Shown here piece by piece: positions 10,788 to 22,273 of a stretch of DNA of 64,000 bases. Positions within the stretch are counted from its first letter, which is position 1. Each line of letters begins with the position of its first letter. Origin of the DNA: Daedaleopsis sinensis (lineage: Eukaryota > Basidiomycota > Agaricomycetes > Polyporales > Polyporaceae); the NCBI GenBank assembly GCA_033807695.1, contig CM066309.1, positions 1,488,001 through 1,552,000 on the forward strand, in the 5' to 3' direction. The position numbers and the translations under genes were made by a program. A model generated the notes under the pieces. It had not been told where the DNA came from and ran no database searches. It saw nothing but the letters and a program-made list of their open reading frames with translations.

Positions 10788-12109
10788 ATCCTGCCATTAA
10801 TGATCTCATCCACAGTTTCTGTAGCATTCCTTTGCAGTATGGGTAGATTATTATATATTTTCAATAATCTATCAAAAAGTGTAGTACTAAGTAGTAGTAG
10901 TACCGGGTAGGTAAGTATAAACTCCAGTCGTGTTACCGTAACATGGCCACAGGCAATCCTCAGTGCCTCACGGGCACGGGCCCAGGTAAGATCTCACTGT
11001 GCCTTTACGCTCATGATTTCATTATATGCCGGGTTGAGTGCAGTCGAATCCAGGTACGAAAGTCCACAGTAGTTGAACATCAATAAAGTGTGGGTTGGTA
11101 CTAAGTACTAAGTACTGAAGCACTGAAGCTTCACGGGTAGTAGTATCACCTCACTAATACCTACCTCACCGGCACGGGTACATTTAAGAGCACAGCACAA
11201 CATTCCGGGATACATAGATAACTCACTATAAGTCGGGGGTACCTGACGGGCCGAGTTCACTTCAAGTTAGTAACAGGTTGCACACAATACAACTACCGTA
11301 AGTCACCATTCATAACGACCTCAACGAGCCCAAGTACTCGAATTTCAAAGTTATTGTCAGACCCATATGCAGATTCGACCAGTACTATGGTACAGCAATA
11401 ACGAATAAGTCATGTACTACTATTGGCATGATTGAAAATTTGAGATTGAGTTAATGCACACACCGGCTACCTTGGAGAATAAGTACCTGAAGGCGAAGCC
11501 TTCGTGCACCCTCCTCATGTTTCGATAATGAGCCGAAGGCGAAACTTCGAGTGGCAAAGCCACGGGTCGTAAACTAGTATAATAGAAGGGGCGGCGCTGT
11601 CTGTCACGATGCCGCCGTATGACCCAAATGGGCAAGTCCCGCCACACGTGGGTGACGTCATTGAAACTAGCAGAGGTCAGTCGGAGTTCTAAACTTCCAC
11701 GTTCCACGTTCGTGACCCTGATCCTAACCACCGTGGCCCTCGCGCGTTGAAGGTGCGCTTTCTCTTTCGCAGAAAAGTAGGGCCCTGCTTGTCGTGATTT
11801 GCCAGTGCGCCCGACGGACCGAGTCGCACCCTGGCCGAATGTTCAAGTTACAGCTGTTTGCAAAAGGATGATCAGTGACCGCCTGTTTCATCGGGGGCAA
11901 CATGATATGTAACGCATTGATGCATCCTATTTGCATTCAGATCACTGGCCAAATACGATCTCGCGTGCCACTTAGCGATTTGGTCTCATACTCGCTACAT
12001 GCAGCATCTGAAATCTGAGCATCAGTGCGCTGATCTGCATCAACGTGCGCAGTGGGGCCTCCAAGTCTGTTTGAGTTAGAAACCGGGCCGCATCTAGGAA
12101 GCCCATGTG
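10788..12109. other. Intergenic, low complexity and hairpins, no gene
   Basis: Between the divergent DcpS and phosphoesterase genes. It holds runs of GTACTAAGTACTAAGTACTGAAG near 11098-11120 written here only in part, several CGGGCACGGG-like blocks near 10970-11180, and the hairpin cluster at 11489-11563. The minus-strand frame at 11420-11731 does not resemble a protein. Confidence 0.5.
11489..11563 (+). repeat. Cluster of three perfect stem-loops
   Basis: Three stems within 75 bp: GAAGGC-GAA-GCCTTC (11489-11503), CGAAG-GCGAAA-CTTCG (11534-11549) and GTGGC-AAA-GCCAC (11551-11563). Short GC stems with purine loops are usual for intergenic repeats in organelle genomes, which is the reason for noting it here. 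Confidence 0.55.
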
Positions 12110-12117
12110 TATAAATA
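12110..12117 (+). promoter_or_regulatory. TATA box of the phosphoesterase gene
   Basis: TATAAATA, 71 bp before the first nucleotide of the ATG at 12188. Confidence 0.6.
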
Positions 12118-12187
12118 CTCTACTCATCTGGCATTGGCCTCCACAGAACCGACTCGTAGCCTTGTCTTCTACGTCGACGGCACCGGC

Positions 12188-14044
12188 ATGATGTTCTCTT
12201 TGCTGCTCGCGTTGCTTGCTGCTCAGAGCAACCTAGCGGTACCCCACCCGGCCAGCGCACCTGGTGCGTAGTCGTAGCACACCGTCATAGCGAAGCGCGG
12301 CTTGGATGCTGACCGGTTGGCAACTCGTCAGCCGAACCCGCGACTGCGAATACCCCGATTCCAAGGGCACAGGACCCAGATGGGATCGACCTTAACCCGT
12401 ACGCCCACAAGCCACGTCTGACCTTCCGCAAGGACGGTACCTTCAAGATCACCGTCTTTTCCGATATACACTTCGGCGAGAACCCCTGGGACGACTGGGG
12501 CCCACAGCAGGATGCGAACAGCCTCGCGCTCATGAACACCGTGCTGCCTTCCGAGAATCCGGATTATGTGTCAGTGCACTTGGGATGCTGGCGCACCTGC
12601 CTGTCAACTGATTCTTGGCATCGTTCACAGGGTTCTCAATGGCGACTTGATCACCGGAGAGAGTGGGTATCCGCAGCCGCTCCGATATCGAGATCGTACT
12701 CACGAGCGTGCCCAGACACCTTCCGCGAGAACTCGACCAAGCTCATCGACGAGATTGTGGGGCCACTCAACAAGTTCAAGATCCCGTTCTCTTCCACCCA
12801 CGGTGTACGTCCGACTCCGTCCCGTCGATAACGTTCGCGGCCGCTGATCGTGATACGCAGAACCACGATAACGAGCCGAACATAACCCACGCCGAGGAGA
12901 TAACGCGGGAACTGCAGGTCGCCCCGCTCAGCTACACCCGGTTCGCACCGTCGTGGGCCGATGGTCAAGGTTACGGCCCTGGCACCTACTGGGTCCCCGT
13001 GAGTTCTGCGCATCGGCTTAATGTCGAGTAGGTCGCTAATCAGCAACTTCCCCCTCCGGCAGGTGTACAACAAAACGTCCGGTACGACGAAACAGCGTTT
13101 GTTTACGGCGCGCAATCGCTGACCTTCAGCACAGATTTGAAGCCCTCGCTGATCTTGTGGTTCTTCGACTCTCGCGGCAAGTCCATGCCGTCGATCACTC
13201 CGCCCTCCCTATGACTGACACGCCTTCTCTTTATGGCGTGCAGGTGGTTTCAGTAAAGGCGCGAATTCCACGGCCCTGCCAGACTACGTAGACGAAGCGG
13301 TCGCGCGATGGATCGAGCTGACCGTCACGAAGATGAACGCCGCCTGGGGCCCTGCGGACAAGGTCGGCAGGGGCTCGCTCGCGTTCGTCCACATTCCACC
13401 GTGAGTCCCATCATTACATCTTTCCCGAAGACGATCTGGCTGATCAGAGTGGTGTACCGTTACCCGTAGGCACGTTGTAGAGGGCCTTCAGAAGAACCTG
13501 AACAGCAGTCAAGATCCTGGCTTGAACGGTACCTGCCGACTTCTCTTTGTTGCAGCATGGTCGTCAGGCTCACGCCCTCGCTCTTGCATAGCTGACGTAC
13601 TAGGGGCAGGCTCGACCCAGGCCACATCCGGTGGAGACGCAGGGAAGGACATGGCGTTCTACAACGCACTCAATGACCATGTATTGAACCTGCATGCCAT
13701 CATATCCGGACATGGTACGTGCCGCAGCTGGTGATATTTGTGCCCAAGGCTAAACCCTCTTGTCTAGACCACGGCAACGAGTGGTGCAAGCGCGAACCGT
13801 CGAAGAACATCATCTTTTGCTTCGATAAACATGCGGGGTGAGGGTTCGCGCGCTTCTATTCTATGACAGAAATGCTCATTGGCGCATTGATAGATACGGA
13901 GGGTACAGTACCAAGGGCTGGGGCTACGGTGTGCGCAACATCGTGTTCAAGTCCCCTAACCCGAGCGTTGGGCCTGAGACCTGGATCAGGATGGAGGCTG
14001 GGGACACGCATGCGAGGATCATCCTCAACTCTTCGTACAACTAA
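12188..14044 (+). CDS. Secreted calcineurin-like phosphoesterase (Dcr2/Sia1-type), 397 aa
   Basis: Metallophosphatase with twelve exons: 12188-12263, 12332-12569, 12631-12662, 12716-12804, 12861-12998, 13063-13081 (19 nt), 13135-13176, 13244-13400, 13470-13528, 13592-13714, 13768-13837 and 13894-14044. All phases agree. The N-terminus is a signal peptide (MMFSLLLALLAAQSNLAVP). The metal-binding motifs come in order: FSDIHFGEN (D-x-H), VLNGDLITGE (GD), STHGNHDNEPN (GNHD), FVHIPPH, and ISGHDHGNEW (GHDH). The C-terminus (STKGWGYGVRNIVF) matches fungal Dcr2-like phosphatases. The intron at 13177 has a GC donor (gcaagt) instead of GT. The substrate is unknown. A TATA box lies at 12110. Confidence 0.9.
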
Positions 14045-15569
14045 AGTGCCAGTTGCTCACCATACTTTCGCCCTAATCGTAATATTTATTTTGTCATAGC
14101 CCGTGTCGTCTTGCATGTCCAACGCGTCTGCATGACATGCCGTGGTATGGGTATGACGATGGAAAGCGGATGTATTGGGCAAAGCGTACTGTAGATACAT
14201 GCATGCATTTGTGCGCCATTTAGTCGGAGGCCGCGGCGAGCATCGTACGGCGACCGATAGAACAGGCGCATGGCGGACGAGGACGAGTTTCCGTCACCGC
14301 CTGCATATTGCACACCACATATGCACCCGACCTTCGCCTTGCGGCGTTCCAGCGGGATTTTTGCCGGTGCGTATGATTCTGGAGTCGGCGCCGCAAATCT
14401 ATGCCCCAGAACAAAAGACGAGCATCCACTCACTAGTAATGGTGCACGACCCCGACAGATTGTCAGAATGATGATTCGGAGGCCTTGAGAGGTGCGGCGA
14501 GACGTTTCCGATATATAGATATAGAAGAGCTCGCCTCTCTTGGAAACTGAGGCCTGACAGGCAGCACAGCTAGAAGGTACGAGCATTTGAGACTCCATAG
14601 CGAGTGCAGACAGTACAGCAAACCAGAAGCAGGCCCGACGTCGACATGGGACGATTGCAAAGGCGGTCGACGGAGGAGGAGGAGTGTATTTCGGCCAGCT
14701 CAGGACGGAGTCGTCAGTGTTGTGTTGTCATTGACCGTATTGCACTGTATTTGTACACTAGGCGGCAGTCGCCGAATTATAACTCGAATTCAGCTCAGCG
14801 CTTGGTGCTATCCCCCACCCCGACCAGGCTGCTTGTTCGACTATCCCGCTCATTTGCACGTCGTTGCGCACCCAGTCATGGATCCTGACTCCACCAGATC
14901 TAGTCCAGAATATACTCGCATCTTTTGCTATTGGCGGCCGAGTTCTCCGTGTCTTCGACTGCGCACATGCAGCAGGGCTGCAGCTAGTAGTAGCTTCCGT
15001 GAACATATGACCCCGTCGGACCTCCATTGCCAACACCATTGCGGCCGCCGGCCTTCCATTGGGCCGCATCATCTCCTCGGTACGTATTCGAGGGTGGCAC
15101 GAGATGGATCCCGCTGACTTGTTATTACATGATGTGATTCCTCAGACGAATCAAGAGTGGGATTCAAGACGCACTCTGGGTCGTACGTGCAGTGATCACG
15201 CCGAGTCCTACCAATGCAGTGAGGCGTACTCCCTCGCCAGTACCGTATTTGCAGCATATCTCTGCGTGAACATGTTAGGGAGAACCACGACCGGCATTGA
15301 TGCGATGTTCAGTTTGTTGAGCATCGGAGGTTGCGTTCCGTTCGAAGCGCAATCTGCCACAAGCAGTACCCGACGTTGAGTATAGAAGGTCACCTGCCCC
15401 GCGGGCGGGACTCGGAGAAAACCCCGGTGCGTATGAAGAATGCCCGCCAGGTTTTTCTGGCGGTCCGTCGGGCTATTCGTGGCACAGTCGCCCCACTTAT
15501 AGTTGTCGCGCAGGTTCTATGTGCGCAACTTGCGCTCGCCAGTGTACTGCTGTCTCGACGTCGAGTATC
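14045..15569. other. Intergenic, no gene seen
   Basis: About 1.5 kb with no coding signal I can support. It contains one copy of a 26 bp repeat (14678-14703) found inverted at 25514-25539. The last few hundred bases are the promoter and leader of the esterase gene. Confidence 0.5.
14678..14703 (+). repeat. 26 bp dispersed repeat, copy 1
   Basis: Begins GGAGGAGTGTATTTCGG and ends CCAGCTCAG. An exact reverse-complement copy lies at 25514-25539, 11 kb away. Both are intergenic. Confidence 0.6.
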
Positions 15570-16962
15570 ATGCTACTTCCTAGCCTCCCTCGCCTTTCGT
15601 TGGTCGTGCTGAGCGTCGCGTCTCTATTTCATGGCGTCGTAGCAGGCTCGCCCAAACGCCAAGCACATCCCGCAGGTCACTGGGTCGCGGCATGGGCGTC
15701 CATGCCACAGCTGACGGAGCCTGCGAACCTCCCGAACCCACCTTTCAACACCACGGGGCTAGTGTTTAGGAACACGACGTTGCGCCAGACCATCCACGTC
15801 ACAGCCCCGTCCTCGCGCATTCGTCTGCGCATCTCGAACGCGTTCGGCACCACGAGTCTGCCCATCACCGCTGCGACAATCGCGCGCCCTGCCAATGGCG
15901 CCTCAGGCACTTCCGTCATCGACACCAGCACGGTGAAGACGCTGACGTTCAGCGGATCCCCGTCGTTCACCATCCCTAACGGCGCCCTTGTGGTGTCGGA
16001 CCCGATCGACTTCGACATCAAGTCGCAGACGGAGCTGACCATCAGCCTGTTCTTGCAGTCTGGTCAAGTCGGGAATGGCATCACGAGCCACCCGGGAAGC
16101 AGGGCCACGTCCTTCATGACCTTTGGCAACCAAGTGAGCGCGGCTAACCTCACTGGTCAGGTCCAGAGTGTCGCACACTGGTCGGTCCACATTTCATTTC
16201 TTGACATATATCAAACCACTCATCAATATTGTCTACAGGTACTTCATCAGCACCCTGGACGCGTGGGTCCCCACCTCAATCAACACCGTCGCTATCGTCG
16301 GCGACAGCATTACCGACGGCCGCGGCAGCGACACCGACCGCAACAACCGCTGGCCCGACCTCCTCCTCGCGCGCCTCCAGTCCTCCGGTGACACCTTCCT
16401 CAAGAACCTCGCGTTCGCGAACCAGGCCGCAGGCGGGAACCGCATCCTCGCCGACGGCCTTGGGCCAAACGCGATCGGGCGCTTCGACCGCGACGTGCTC
16501 TCCCAACCGGGGGTGCGCTTCGCGATGATCTTCGAGGGCGTGAACGACATCGGGGTCGCGGCCGCCACAACTGCGGACCAGCAGGCGATCGGGGATGCAG
16601 TCATCGCCGCGTACAAGCAGCTGGTCCTGCGCGCGCACGCGGCGGGCCTGCCCATGTTCGGCGCGACGATCACGCCGTTCAGCGCGCCCGGGTTCAACGC
16701 GACGGTGCAGCCGTACTCGAGCGCGGTGCGCGAGGCGACGCGCCAGCGCGTGAATGACTTCATCAGGAACGGCGGCTGGTTCGACGCCGTCGCGGACTTC
16801 GACGCGGTCGTGCGGGATCGTGCGGCGCCTAGCCAGCTCCGGGCCGACTTCAACTCAGGTGATTTCTTGCACCCGAACGTCGCGGGCTACACCGCTATTG
16901 CGAACGCGTTCCCCGTGGAGATCTTTAAGGAGTTTGCGGACGGGGTGGATGGATGGGTTTAA
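15570..16962 (+). CDS. Secreted SGNH/GDSL-type esterase, 444 aa
   Basis: Extracellular serine esterase. Two exons, 15570-16180 and 16239-16962, with a 58 bp intron in phase 2. The ATG at 15570 starts a signal peptide (MLLPSLPRLSLVVLSVASLF). Residues about 30-200 form an N-terminal beta-rich domain that precedes the hydrolase in this subfamily (HWVAAWASMPQLTEPANLP). The SGNH blocks follow: AIVGDSITDGRG with Ser227, an ANQAAGGNRI Gly block, FEGVNDIG for the Asn block, and GDFLHPNVAGY with Asp412 and His415. It probably deacylates plant polysaccharides or lipids outside the cell, but the substrate cannot be read from sequence. Length fits the fungal family. Confidence 0.92.
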
Positions 16963-18813
16963 TTTACGGGATGCGCGAGGGCTCGACGAGCGACTTGCCT
17001 GTATGTACCTAAAACGTATGCAGTGAGGCCCCATGTCCGTCACTAGTACTAGTGCTAGTGGTTTGTGCCGTTCCACCTATCATCTGTCGTCGAGAGTCTA
17101 CTTCACAAGTAGAGTAGCTGCGACCTCCTGCTAATGGTAGTGCCTAGTACTATAGCTAGTAGTTTGGAGGAGGTTCAGGGAGGGAGTGCGCACTACGGTG
17201 GTTCACTGAAAGCTACGTCACGAGCACTGCCACCAACCACCCGTCTCGTGTGGCAAGCGCTCGGTTTACACATGACCGTGACATTGACCTTGATGTCGCG
17301 ATCAGCGACATCCTCTTTCCAAGCCATGAGGACTATACTGAAAGACGTCTCTGTTCATGAAGATTGTTCTTTAAGGTGAGCAAACCGTGATTGCGCTTCG
17401 CTGGTGCTGACAATCAAGATCCTAGCGGCAGTTGTACCTCTCCGACTCGGAGTCTATCCTCGGTCGGCAGTACAACCATGCTCATAGGCAGTTTCATTTC
17501 GATCACTGTACTGATCTCAGAGCCTGGTGGACTCCCGGACGACATTCTAGACATTCTCTTGTACTGCATGAAAGCACACCGGGCCGCAATGGCCTGCCTT
17601 GTGACCTTTGCTCTCTATGCTAGGTACGTAATTCGCAAATGGAGCTATGGTTCTTCTTCACTGCGCAGCCTTCCTACAGGCTTACCCTGACAGTCAAGCG
17701 ACGTGAAGAACGATTCGTCGTTAACTCCGACCGTTCTCCGGAGTCTGTCGTGGCACGCAGCGGCGATACTTAGGCCAGTCACATTCACGTCCATTAAGGC
17801 GGACATAGCAGACCCGAAGCAGTGGAGACAAGTCGACTGCCTCCGTTACAGCGGCGATGGTCCTCCCCATCCTCACCGGCCTATTCTTGCTTCGTGACTT
17901 CCCCGCCCTTAACGATGGGGATCAATGCGTTACCATTGCTCCCTGCACCTCAATCTGACTCGAACACGTACCACAACCAAGTCTCCTGATAGTCTTCTCA
18001 TCCCGAAACGCTATTGGATTGGTGCCCTTGCATCGCCAAGAGCTTCGAGCAGGTGAGGGCGTTGCAGCCCACATATAGTATAGAACTCAGCCCACGGCGT
18101 ATACATGGAGTCAACGTTCGTGCATAGTATGGAACTCGCTTTTCTTGTCGTCAGCTCGGCGGCAGAATGTCCGCCTGACTCCTAGCTGTCAAAACACCTC
18201 ACCAGTAATACTGTTCACCGTTAGCACCCGTGGTAATGGGTCTGTCTAGTCGCTCCCTGAATAGCTCCTGTCTAAGGATAGAACATTAACCTTTTCGCTT
18301 TACAGGACCACTTCACGTGCGAGAGTAAGACACCGTCCGAATCCACGGTAACCACCAGTCGCCTTATTCACATAGTATTCTGCATTTAGGGCAGCCAGAC
18401 GGCCATTTAACCGTGCCTCTTGAATTCAACAGTGTTGTTGGGTGCATGAAGGGGCAACAGTGTGAGCGTTGTTTTGTTACAATCTTTGACAACGTCTAAC
18501 GTTCGGGCGATTGAATCTACTTTACCGCCGCTATTTTAGGAGGCACACAGCGCTGTTTCTCTCAGTGGAACAGGTTGTTCTTATTTCGACGGCGGTGGGC
18601 GCATTAAGACGTACGCACGTATAGAGTGACAGGCCGCCCCTGCCGCAATCATCCCGTACTCTGGAGACTGCGCAGGCAGTGCTTCTGTGGTCTACTACAG
18701 CGGCAAACCATTCATTCGGACGCACGAGGTGAGAGGCCCGTGTCTGCTTAGCCTGAGAGCTATAGTCATGCACGTTTGCGCCCAATAATAACCATTTCGC
18801 TCACCAGAACGCG
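16963..18813. other. Intergenic, no gene seen
   Basis: Nearly 1.9 kb without a convincing gene. There is an ACTAGTACTAGT-type palindromic run near 17041-17062 and two imperfect ATAGTATRGAACTCR copies near 18077 and 18125. Open frames at 17391-17690 and elsewhere look random. Confidence 0.5.
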
Positions 18814-18820
18814 TATAAAA
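18814..18820 (+). promoter_or_regulatory. TATA box of the small secreted protein gene
   Basis: gcgTATAAAAgctg, 103 bp before the last base preceding the ATG at 18923. Confidence 0.6.
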
Positions 18821-18922
18821 GCTGCTCTCTGCAGCACTGGACGCTACAGTCGCAGTCCACAGACTCGAACTCGTCCAAGCAGCCCTCACCCAGCCAAAAA
18901 ACCACTCACTCACATCGCCGCG

Positions 18923-19393
18923 ATGCAGTTCACCACCCTCGTCGCTCTCGCCGTCTCTTTCGCCGTCGCTGCCCAGGCGGCCACGGTCGCCACGCCGTCT
19001 GAGTCCGCTGCCGCGGCTCCCAACGGCGGCAAGCCCAACGGCGGCGGCCACCACCACCACCCACACCAGAGGGTGAACGTCCATTTCTTCCAAAACGCCC
19101 AGTGCCGCGGCCAGTCCAAGACGGTCGAGCTCAACAGGAACAACGTCAACCAGTGCAACAACGCCGGGATGTCGTTCCTCTCCGTCCTCGTCGACGTGCC
19201 TAAGGGATCCGACTTCGACGTCAACGACATCCAGGTCGGGCGGAACAACTGCGCCCAGAGCACGCTCCGCCGCATCACAAAGGCGAACGCGTGCGTCGAC
19301 CTCGGAGGGAAGATCCCCAACACGCAGTTCACCGTCAACCACAAGAGGGGGGGGAACGGCCACGCTGAGGCCGACGGCGAAGACGACGAGTGA
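18923..19393 (+). CDS. Small secreted protein, His-rich N-terminus (156 aa)
   Basis: Single exon. The ATG at 18923 (context cgccgcgATGc) starts a clear signal peptide, MQFTTLVALAVSFAVAAQA. The frame stays open upstream, but the earlier in-frame ATG near 18776 lies before the TATA box and would hide the signal peptide. After cleavage comes an Ala/Gly-rich linker, then GGGHHHHPHQR, which could bind metal. The compact part, residues about 50-135, has four cysteines (in AQCRGQ, NQCNNA, NNCAQS and NACVDL), enough for two disulfides. The tail is acidic (EADGEDDE). I do not recognise the family; the middle is loosely reminiscent of small secreted crystallin-like folds, but that is a guess. Confidence 0.8.
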   Translation: MQFTTLVALAVSFAVAAQAATVATPSESAAAAPNGGKPNGGGHHHHPHQRVNVHFFQNAQCRGQSKTVELNRNNVNQCNNAGMSFLSVLVDVPKGSDFDVNDIQVGRNNCAQSTLRRITKANACVDLGGKIPNTQFTVNHKRGGNGHAEADGEDDE

Positions 19394-20125
19394 AGCACAA
19401 GCGACCCGACCCGTACGTTCTCCTGGTACGTGTTCGCCGCCATTCGCATTCTCTCACCTGAGCACGTGGACACGCCTAGCTGACGCGTTCCTGACCTGTA
19501 CTTCTGTAGAATCCTTCAAATACACCGGAAGATTCCGATCGGGTGGTCAGCCTTGAGCGGTGCAGACGGTGATGGATAGTCTCGGGACTCGTACGGGCAT
19601 AGTATAGTCGGCGGAAGTTGAACAAGGTCAAGTGATGTATGCGTATGCAGCTGTCTGATCGGTCGGAAGAAGAATGAAATGATGTACTATCGTGGAACTT
19701 TGCTACCTTTCGAGGGTTGAACGTTGAACGTTGAATGTTGGACGCGTTCGTGCTCTTCCAACGCAACGTTCTACTACGGGCTCGGCGAGCTCGGGCGGGA
19801 AGAAATTGTCACAATGCACGTGTTCCGTGACTGAGCGCGTCATTTGACCGCAGCGGCTGGTGGCAGGTGGACGTATCACGACCGTAGCCCCGTACCAACA
19901 TGACGAGGTTTCCGGCATCCGCGCAACGCGTTTGCATTGGACCATGACTTGCTTCTGCTCCCCCTTCTAACGCTGCCTGTTATTTTCTGCATCTACTTGT
20001 CTGCAAAGAACACCTGTGGTCTCTTCAGTGCAAGATACGACTAGAAGACCTCAAACAGGGACGACATACTTTGGCGGTCATCGCGTCCAAAGTCTCGCCT
20101 GATCCATGCGGTCTACCTCTGCTGG
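19394..20125. other. Intergenic, no gene seen
   Basis: Holds the 3' end of the secreted-protein gene, a short TTGAACG-type tandem run near 19715-19740, and no supported gene. Minus-strand frames at 19476-19945 are not protein-like. Confidence 0.5.
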
Positions 20126-20250
20126 TACGTGCTTTGAGTCATTCGGCGACCAGCACGAGCTTGTCTTCATTGACGACATTCTATACCGTACGCTCTCCTC
20201 GTTGCTATGAAATGACACATGCATACTTCGTAGGACGCCGCGTTCGACCG
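20126..20250 (+). pseudogene. Relic of an SDR gene (exon 1/2 junction)
   Basis: The frame from about 20140 reads SFGDQHELVFIDDI, aligning with SYGDKFEVVIVDDI at the end of exon 1 of the reductase genes downstream. About 50 bp later, a tag followed by GACGCCGCGTTCGAC at 20234-20248 matches the start of their exon 2 (GACGGCGCGTTCGAC). The flanks diverge quickly and the preceding segment is out of frame, so this is a decayed extra copy at the head of the array. It could be chance similarity of a short stretch, but two matches in the right order and spacing argue against that. Confidence 0.45.
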
Positions 20251-20832
20251 CTTCCTCTTCATCAAGCTTTCTGCCCCCGCGATCTTCCCTAACCCCGCTG
20301 CGGGGACGAGCGTAATGAGAACAGCCATGCCAATACTCGACAAACCTCTGAGAGAGAGCCGATCTTCGACTTGCCCAGCGGAATCCGTTAAGGTACATTG
20401 AGGAGAAGAGAATCAAGCTGATTATAATCAAGTACTGTTGGTCGGATAAGTTGATGAAGGACGCGATGGAGACTTGCGTGTGAGGGGAGCGCATGATTAC
20501 CCATGATCGTGAGTACTGCTAACGAGAGAACATTACTTCTACCATCATGAAACCTTTGTTCTTGTGTGCGTAACATTGTGTGCGTGGAGGAGGATGCGAT
20601 CACTAATAGTTCCAATCCGACAACATTCGTTTTCATGATTTCCGCCGCTTTACAAGTTGATCATTTTCGCGCAGCTCCAAGTCCTTCTGGATGCCCTCGC
20701 TGCGATTGCGTCATACCTATTTGGGCACGTGAAGAGCACAGAACACGACATCCATGTTCGCTTTCATCTCAGTCAGCGCAACTCGACCACCCTTATCACG
20801 ATTGCGCGGGCCGCCACCGTCCGCACGCGTCC

Positions 20833-20839
20833 TATATAA
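20833..20839 (+). promoter_or_regulatory. TATA box of SDR copy A
   Basis: cctATATAAGacc, about 80 bp before the ATG at 20918. Confidence 0.55.
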
Positions 20840-20917
20840 GACCTCGCAGCCCTCTCGCACGCACACACCCACCTTTGTCTCTACGCATTCCCACCAGCGC
20901 ACTAGCAAACAAATACG

Positions 20918-22273
20918 ATGCCGGCAGTCAACTCTGGAAAGGTCCTCGTCTCTGGCGCGAACGGATACATCGCCGTCTGGGTTGTGAAGGCGTTCCTGGA
21001 CAAGGGCTTCTCGGTGCGCGGCACGGTGCGCTCGGAGAGCAAGGCGCCCTTCCTCCGGAACTTGTTCAAGTCGTATGGAGACAAGTTCGAGGTTGTGATT
21101 GTCGAGGACATCACTAAGGTGCGTGTTAGCTCTCATTGCCGGTAAGGACCCGCATATATGCATGCACAAGATGTTCTACACGAAGTACAGGAAGGGAAGC
21201 TCCTGTTCGTGCTCCGCATCCAATGCGCGAGCCAGTGATCCGCGAGCTCTACTCAAACGCGTATCGGCGACGTTCCCATCGCTCACCTATATATCCTGCA
21301 GGACGGCGCGTTCGACGAGGCTGTAAAAGGTGTAGACGCGATCGCGCATACAGCCTCGCCTTTCCATTTCAAGGCGGACGACCCCTCCGAGCTCATCGTG
21401 CCCGCGGTGCACGGCACGACCGGCATCCTCAAATCTGCGCTCGCGCACGCGCCCTCCGTGAAGCGCGTGGTCGTCACCTCCTCCTGCGCAGCGGTGCTCA
21501 CGCCCTCCCCGGACGCGCACGTCTTTTCCGAGAAGGACTGGAACGAGGCGAGCATCGTCGAAGTGAACGAGAAGGGCAACGCCGCCGCCGCCGCCGCCAA
21601 GTATCGCGCGAGCAAGACTCTCGCGGAGCGCGCCGCGTGGGAGTTCGTCCAGAAGCACAAGGGCGAGATCGGCTGGGACCTCGTCGTGCTCAACCCGCCG
21701 TTCGTGTTCGGACCGTTCCTGCACGAGGTCGACAAGCCGGAGAACCTGAACGAGAGCGCGCGCGACTGGTACGAGACGGTCGTCAAGGGCACGAAGGATG
21801 ACGAGACGCTTGCGAATGTCGGGTACGTCGTGGGTCGTCGCTCTCCCTGGCGCGATGCGCGGAGCTGATGGAACTGGAACCCCTCTCTCTGGTTCAGATC
21901 GTCCTATGTCGATGTGCGTGACCTCGCGTTGGCACACGAGCTGGCGATTACGAAGCAAGACGCGTCGGGAGAGCGCATCATTACTAGCGCGGGGCCGTAC
22001 AAGTGGCAGGACTTCGGTCAGTCACCATCTTCGACGAGTGCAATGTGTGTTGCACCGAGCTTACCTTACCGTCTCTCCTTCGCAGTACTCGCCGCGCATC
22101 GTCTGTACCCACAACTCCCCGCAGGCAACACCTCCTACGACCCGTCGAAAGCGACCCACCTCATCTTGTACGCGCCAGAGAAGCAGCAGAAGTTGCTCGG
22201 GATCAAGTTCAAATCGCTTGAGGAGACGACGAAGGACACGCTTGAAGACTTCAAGGCCCGCGGTTGGCTTTGA
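20918..22273 (+). CDS. Extended SDR reductase, array copy A (342 aa)
   Basis: NAD(P)H-dependent reductase of the dihydroflavonol-4-reductase / yeast Gre2-like branch of extended SDRs, probably cytosolic. Four exons: 20918-21118, 21302-21822, 21898-22016 (119 nt) and 22086-22273 (188 nt). The N-terminus MPAVNSGKVLVSGANGYIA has the dinucleotide-binding G-x-x-G-x-x-A pattern (the other copies read VTGANG here). TSSCAAV supplies the catalytic Ser region, and KYRASK gives the Tyr-x3-Lys pair. It ends in DTLEDFKARGWL like its paralogues. Intron 1 is 183 nt, about three times longer than in copies B to D. The natural substrate is not inferable; relatives reduce ketones, aldehydes or methylglyoxal. 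Confidence 0.9.

Noticed and set aside
11420..11731. 103-codon minus-strand frame over the stem-loop cluster
   Set aside because: It spans the hairpins and has no protein-like pattern.
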